This document shows positions 5,792 through 8,541 of a stretch of 8,541 bases of DNA, piece after piece. How positions within the stretch are numbered: position 1 is the first letter of the stretch; each line of letters begins with the position of its first letter. The stretch is from Thermopetrobacter sp. GTDB taxonomy: Bacteria; Pseudomonadota; Alphaproteobacteria; Rhizobiales; Aestuariivirgaceae. A program made the translations under genes and the position numbers. Where the stretch lies: positions 1 through 8,541 of the forward strand of contig DRPD01000332.1 of the NCBI GenBank assembly GCA_011374735.1, read 5' to 3'. The notes below the pieces were generated by a model. The model saw only the letters and a list, made by a program, of their open reading frames with translations, had not been told where the DNA came from and made no database searches.

Positions 5792-6601
5792 ATGCCCGCG
5801 CTGTCTGAAGACATGTTCGACCGCCTCGCCGCCTTCGCCCTGCAACTGGTGGCCGGCCCCGACGGTCTGCTGCGCGAGAAGTTCGCCGATCCGCCGCGGC
5901 CGGAAGACAAGCCGGGCAAGATGAACGCCTTCGATCCGGTGACGGCGGCCGACCGCGCCGCCGAGGCGCTGATGCGCGACATGATCGCCGAAGCCTGGCC
6001 CGGTCACGCGGTGCGCGGCGAGGAGCTGGCCGACGCCCCGGCGGCCGGCGATTTCACCTGGCTGATCGACCCCATCGACGGCACCCGCGCCTTCCTGTGC
6101 GGCCTGCCCACCTGGACGGTGCTGGCCGCCGTGCTGCACCAGGGCCGGCCCGTCATCGGCGCCTGCCGTCAGCCGCTGCTGGGGACGAGCTGGCTGGGCA
6201 CGCCGGCCGGCGCGTGGCGCATCGGGCCCGATGGCGCGCGCGCGGCGCTTCGCACCCGCGCCACCGGCAGGTTGCAAGACGCCTTCATCGGCACCACCTT
6301 GCCGCAGCTGTATGACACGCCGCCCCGGCGACGGGTGCTGGCGGCGCTGCGAGGCGGCGCCCGCCAGATGCTCTACGATGCCGACGCCTACTTCTATTGC
6401 CTGCTGGCGGAAGGCCGCATGGACGCGGTGTGCGACACGCAACTGGCGGCCCACGACATCGCCGCGCTCATCCCCATCATCAACGGGGCCGGCGGCGTGG
6501 TGCGCGACTGGCGGGGGCGGCCCGATCCGCTGGGCGGTGACGTGCTGGCGGCGGCCAATCCGGCGCTGATGGATCAACTGCTGGCGGCGATCGAATCCTG
6601 A
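5792..6601 (+). CDS. Inositol monophosphatase family phosphatase (SuhB/HisN type)
   Basis: The 269-residue protein has all metal and catalytic motifs of the Mg2+-dependent inositol monophosphatase fold: DPVTAADRAAE at 48-58, GEE with Glu77, WLIDPIDGTRAF (Asp93, Asp96, Thr98) and AAHDIAALIPIINGAGG with Asp222. Members hydrolyse inositol phosphate or histidinol phosphate in the cytoplasm; the motifs do not separate SuhB from the HisN-type histidinol-phosphatase. The ATG at 5792 is favoured by AAGGCGGA (5783-5790). The upstream TTG at 5756 has no Shine-Dalgarno, and the ATG at 5813 has only a weak one. The gene is monocistronic. Its end overlaps the convergent hydrolase by 28 bases with no terminator visible. 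An MmgR-like small RNA lies upstream on the other strand. Confidence 0.92.
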   Translation: MPALSEDMFDRLAAFALQLVAGPDGLLREKFADPPRPEDKPGKMNAFDPVTAADRAAEALMRDMIAEAWPGHAVRGEELADAPAAGDFTWLIDPIDGTRAFLCGLPTWTVLAAVLHQGRPVIGACRQPLLGTSWLGTPAGAWRIGPDGARAALRTRATGRLQDAFIGTTLPQLYDTPPRRRVLAALRGGARQMLYDADAYFYCLLAEGRMDAVCDTQLAAHDIAALIPIINGAGGVVRDWRGRPDPLGGDVLAAANPALMDQLLAAIES

Positions 6602-7584
6602 GACACCATCACCGCGTCCGGCCCGCCTTGCTGACCGATGAAGCTGTCGAAGGCGGCCCACAGGCCCACCTGGCATTGATCGCGTTCCAGATGGATGGCG
6701 TGGCGCGCGCACGGAATGCTGATATGGGAGATGTCGCCCACCGCGCGGGCGAAATCGGCCGCCGCCTCCCCGGACACCACCGTATCGTCGCCGGCCAGCG
6801 CCATCAGCATCGGCCAGCGCGGCGGCGCGTGCCGCCCGGCGATGGCGCGCAGTGAATCGATGGCCCGGAAGGCGGCGTGCAGCCAGCCGAGGCTGACCCC
6901 GGCCACGCACAGCTCCGGATGGCGTTCCAGCAACTCCTGTTGCAGCCGGTAGCGCCACTCATCGGAGGTCAGCTCGTTGGCGGTGAAATCCTCCAGACAG
7001 GGCAGCCGCTTGCGCTGCCCCGGCGCGAACAGCCGCCCCAGGCCGAGATACGTGCCGGTCGCGGCCACCAGCCGCCACCACCAGATCGGCCGGTTGCGGC
7101 GCTTCAGGTCGATCATCGGCGCCACCAGCAAGGCGCGCTCGAACCAGATGCGCCGCCACGCGGCGCGCAACAGCACCGTGGCGCCCATGGAGTGGGCCCA
7201 GCCGTAAAGCGGCCCCGGGCAGTCGGGCAGCACCACTTCACGCATGAAGCGGGCCAAATCTGCGTCGTAGTGCCGGAAACCGCCCACATGGCCGCGCAAT
7301 GGATGGCCCGTCAGCCGGGTGGACAGCCCCTGGCCGCGCCATTCGAGAATGGCCACGGCGTAACGGCGCGCCAGCAGGCGTTCGATGGTTTCGTAATAGC
7401 GCTCGATGTATTCCGCCCGCCCCGGCAGGATGACCACGGTGCCGCGCGCCGCGCCGCGCGCCGGCCGCGCCAGCGCGCAACGCAGCCGCATGCCGCGGCC
7501 CATGTCCAGCCACAGGGTGCGCAGGCCCGGCGGCGGCGTCAGCCGTTCGGTGGCGTGAAGCGGCGGCGCTTCGGATGATGTCAT
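6574..7584 (-). CDS. Alpha/beta hydrolase, lysophospholipase-like (S33 / Hydrolase_4)
   Basis: The 336-residue protein shows LPGRAEYIERYYETIERLL (about 53-71) and ILEWRGQGLSTRL (79-91), diagnostic of the PldB-like monoacylglycerol lipase/lysophospholipase group. The nucleophile elbow is AHSMG with Ser132 (Ala replaces the first Gly, as is common in this group). The acid is Asp267 in GDDTVV and the His is His295 in CARHAIHLERD. A cap region lies between about 160 and 240. It probably releases fatty acids from lysophospholipids or monoglycerides; the true substrate is unknown. I chose the ATG at 7584 because AGGGGG lies 6 bases upstream. The longer frame begins with TTG at 7629, has no clear Shine-Dalgarno, and would start beside the heat-shock promoter of the divergent gene. 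No signal peptide is visible, so the product is likely cytoplasmic or membrane-associated. Confidence 0.9.
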   Translation of the reverse strand: MTSSEAPPLHATERLTPPPGLRTLWLDMGRGMRLRCALARPARGAARGTVVILPGRAEYIERYYETIERLLARRYAVAILEWRGQGLSTRLTGHPLRGHVGGFRHYDADLARFMREVVLPDCPGPLYGWAHSMGATVLLRAAWRRIWFERALLVAPMIDLKRRNRPIWWWRLVAATGTYLGLGRLFAPGQRKRLPCLEDFTANELTSDEWRYRLQQELLERHPELCVAGVSLGWLHAAFRAIDSLRAIAGRHAPPRWPMLMALAGDDTVVSGEAAADFARAVGDISHISIPCARHAIHLERDQCQVGLWAAFDSFIGQQGGPDAVMVSQDSIAASS

Positions 7585-7633
7585 CGCGGCCCCCTGTCTG
7601 GCGAGAAGCGGCGCGGACGCCGTCGACAATGCT

Positions 7634-7664
7634 CTTGAAATACTCCCGCCCCCTTACCACATAA
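7634..7664 (+). promoter_or_regulatory. Probable sigma32 (RpoH) heat-shock promoter of hsp20
   Basis: CTTGAAA (7634-7640) matches the sigma32 -35 consensus perfectly. After 16 bases CCACATAA (7657-7664) matches CCCCATNT at five of seven defined positions. Transcription would start near 7671, just before the first leader hairpin, giving a leader of about 178 bases. A heat-shock sigma promoter in front of a small heat-shock gene is expected. Confidence 0.65.
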
Positions 7665-7673
7665 GAAAGCGCC

Positions 7674-7805
7674 CGGCCAACGCTTCGCCGTTGGCCGCAA
7701 GGCCGCCCTGATAGAGCCCGCCCGGAATGCCGCCAGACGGGTTCCGGCGAACTCTCTTCAGGGCGCATCAGGTGGTATCCGGGGCCGCGTCGGCACGGAT
7801 GCCAT
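7674..7805 (+). promoter_or_regulatory. Structured 5' leader of hsp20: three upstream hairpins
   Basis: Three non-overlapping hairpins precede the thermometer stem. The first pairs CGGCCAACG (7674-7682) with 7689-7697 (9 bp). The second pairs CCGGAAT (7722-7728) with GTTCCGG (7741-7747) and has an inner CCG/CGG. The third pairs 7772-7781 with 7796-7805 (10 bp, two wobbles), with an inner GCCG/CGGC (7784-7787 with 7791-7794). None is followed by a T-run. Three stable hairpins followed by one labile hairpin over the Shine-Dalgarno is the known ROSE architecture of rhizobial heat-shock genes. Confidence 0.65.
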
Positions 7806-7809
7806 GCCA

Positions 7810-7847
7810 GCGACATTGCTTCACATCGACGACAAGGAGGATGTTGC
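7810..7847 (+). promoter_or_regulatory. ROSE-like RNA thermometer masking the hsp20 ribosome binding site
   Basis: Bases 7810-7822 (GCGACATTGCTTC) pair with 7836-7847 (GGAGGATGTTGC). There are 12 base pairs, three of them G-U wobbles, with G7818 bulged out and a loop at 7823-7835. The stem covers GGAGG of the Shine-Dalgarno and ends two bases before the ATG at 7849. The anti-Shine-Dalgarno strand contains UUGCU (7816-7820) pairing with AGGA around a bulged G, the defining feature of ROSE elements. At low temperature it should block ribosome entry, and heat should open the weak wobble-rich part. Pairing was worked out by hand. Confidence 0.82.
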
Positions 7848-7848
7848 C

Positions 7849-8319
7849 ATGTTCGATCTCACCCCGCTGTATCGCAGCACCGTCGGCTTCGACCATCTGG
7901 CCCGCATGCTCAGCGAGCTGGCCAGCGCCGATGCGCCCAACTGGCCGCCTTACAACATCGAGCGCTTCAACGACGACGAATACCGCATCACCATGGCGGT
8001 GGCCGGCTTCACGCCCGATGACCTGCACATCGAGGTGAAGGAAGGCACGCTGATCGTCTCCGGACGCAAACCGGAAAAGGCCCACGAGGGCGAATTGCTG
8101 CATCAGGGCATCGCGGCGCGCAGCTTCGAGCGCCGCTTCCGGCTGGCCGAATACGTGGAAGTGGAAAGCGCCGAGCTGGAAAACGGCCTGCTGCACATCC
8201 GCCTGAAGCGCGAGCTGCCCGAGGCGATGAAGCCGCGCTCCATCCCCGTCAGCGTGGCGAAATCCGTGAAGACCATCGAAAGCAAGGCGGAAGACAAACC
8301 GGGCAGGAAGGCGGCCTGA
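7849..8319 (+). CDS. hsp20: Small heat-shock protein Hsp20, class A
   Basis: This 156-residue alpha-crystallin-family chaperone holds unfolding proteins in the cytoplasm for refolding by DnaK/ClpB. The N-terminus MFDLTPLYRSTVGFDHLARM is typical of class A (IbpA-like) bacterial proteins. The alpha-crystallin domain spans about 35-130, with YNIERF, AVAGFTPDDLHIEVKEGTL and ELENGLLHIRLKRELPEAMK. The C-terminal IPV in RSIPVSV is the I-x-I/V motif used for oligomer contacts, followed by a charged tail. The start at 7849 is set by AAGGAGG (7834-7840) at an 8-base spacing; the frame open from 7804 would translate the thermometer stem. It appears regulated at two levels, by a sigma32-like promoter and a ROSE-like leader. 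Confidence 0.97.
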   Translation: MFDLTPLYRSTVGFDHLARMLSELASADAPNWPPYNIERFNDDEYRITMAVAGFTPDDLHIEVKEGTLIVSGRKPEKAHEGELLHQGIAARSFERRFRLAEYVEVESAELENGLLHIRLKRELPEAMKPRSIPVSVAKSVKTIESKAEDKPGRKAA

Positions 8320-8479
8320 CGCCGCGTCACGCCTGAACGACGCCAGGCGCCCGCTCCGCGGCCGGCGGGGCGGGCCTTCGCCTTACGGGCGCCAACGCGC
8401 GCCCGCCCGGCAAACCGCCATGCCGTGGGCTCACCGGATGCCTTTGAAGATATCGTGCGACAGCCGCCGCCTGATGGCG
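8320..8479. other. GC-rich intergenic region after hsp20
   Basis: No gene is supported here. CGCCTG (8330-8335) and CAGGCG (8344-8349) form a 6-bp stem just after the hsp20 stop, and further GC-rich self-complementary runs follow, but none has a T-run. Termination of hsp20 may therefore be Rho-dependent or lie in these hairpins. Confidence 0.35.
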
Positions 8480-8541
8480 TCAATACCGGTGGCGCTGGCG
8501 CCAGATGCGGGGCAGGGTGAAGCGGCCCTGCCAGATGCCGC
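8480..8541 (-). CDS. C-terminal fragment of an unidentified protein
   Basis: On the minus strand the frame entering at 8539 reads GIWQGRFTLPRIWRQRHRY and stops with TGA at 8482-8480. Eighteen of the 19 third codon positions are G or C, the same bias as the confirmed genes. The two competing open frames over these bases show only about 72-74% G/C in third position. I do not recognise the product, and 19 residues are too few for a family call. Confidence 0.35.
   Translation of the reverse strand, partial: GIWQGRFTLPRIWRQRHRY

Noticed and set aside
7585..7629. TTG-initiated longer form of the lysophospholipase-like protein
   Set aside because: No Shine-Dalgarno for the TTG, whereas the ATG at 7584 has AGGGGG at a proper distance. 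The extension also abuts the hsp20 heat-shock promoter.
8103..8483. 126-codon minus-strand frame antisense to hsp20
   Set aside because: It is the mirror of the well-supported hsp20 coding sequence and continues into a region with weak third-position bias.
8438..8541. Plus-strand ATG at 8438 open to the window end
   Set aside because: Its third-position G/C (about 74%) is well below the genes here, it has no convincing ribosome-binding site, and it opposes the better-supported minus frame.
1..8541. CRISPR arrays, tRNA or rRNA genes, insertion sequences, attachment sites
   Set aside because: I looked for regularly spaced repeats, cloverleaf sequences, transposase motifs and terminal inverted repeats and saw none.

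Overview
The window is a stretch of GC-rich chromosome with strong G/C preference at third codon positions. It most likely comes from an alphaproteobacterium. The family-typical L28, S21, DUF3108 and YqaA proteins point that way, and so do a small RNA resembling the alphaproteobacterial alpha-r8/MmgR family and a ROSE-like RNA thermometer in front of hsp20. I cannot name the genus; a Rhodospirillales-like lineage would fit.

Layout, left to right. Bases 1-496 (-) hold a truncated YqaA/DedA-type membrane protein. Upstream of it on the same strand is rpmB (L28), with a hairpin between them and a sigma70-like promoter. Diverging from rpmB are an exported DUF3108 protein, inorganic pyrophosphatase (ppa) and rpsU (S21, GTG start), closed by a textbook terminator. 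A metallo-beta-lactamase-fold persulfide dioxygenase-like gene (3045-3953) follows. It is preceded by an AT-rich interrupted palindrome overlapping a probable promoter and followed by another strong terminator. Convergent to it is an ammonium transporter gene (amtB, 4059-5273, -).

The amtB/phosphatase intergenic region (5274-5791) is the longest gene-free stretch. It carries a probable MmgR-like small RNA on the minus strand (about 5510-5416) with the motif UUUCCUCCCU and its own terminator. It also holds a visibly AT-rich island, a perfect 22-bp palindrome and a helically phased TGCGCAAT repeat. An inositol-monophosphatase-family gene (5792-6601, +) and a lysophospholipase-like hydrolase (6574-7584, -) then converge with a 28-bp overlap.

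The right end is a heat-shock unit: a sigma32-like promoter, a leader that folds into four consecutive hairpins, the last of which pairs with the whole Shine-Dalgarno of hsp20 and contains UUGCU with a bulged G (the ROSE signature), and then a class A small heat-shock protein gene. The last 62 bases probably hold the C-terminus of another minus-strand gene.

Most genes are housekeeping or stress functions. The regulatory content is the interesting part: an RNA thermometer, a trans-acting sRNA candidate beside amtB, and several strong palindromes with no regulator gene nearby.
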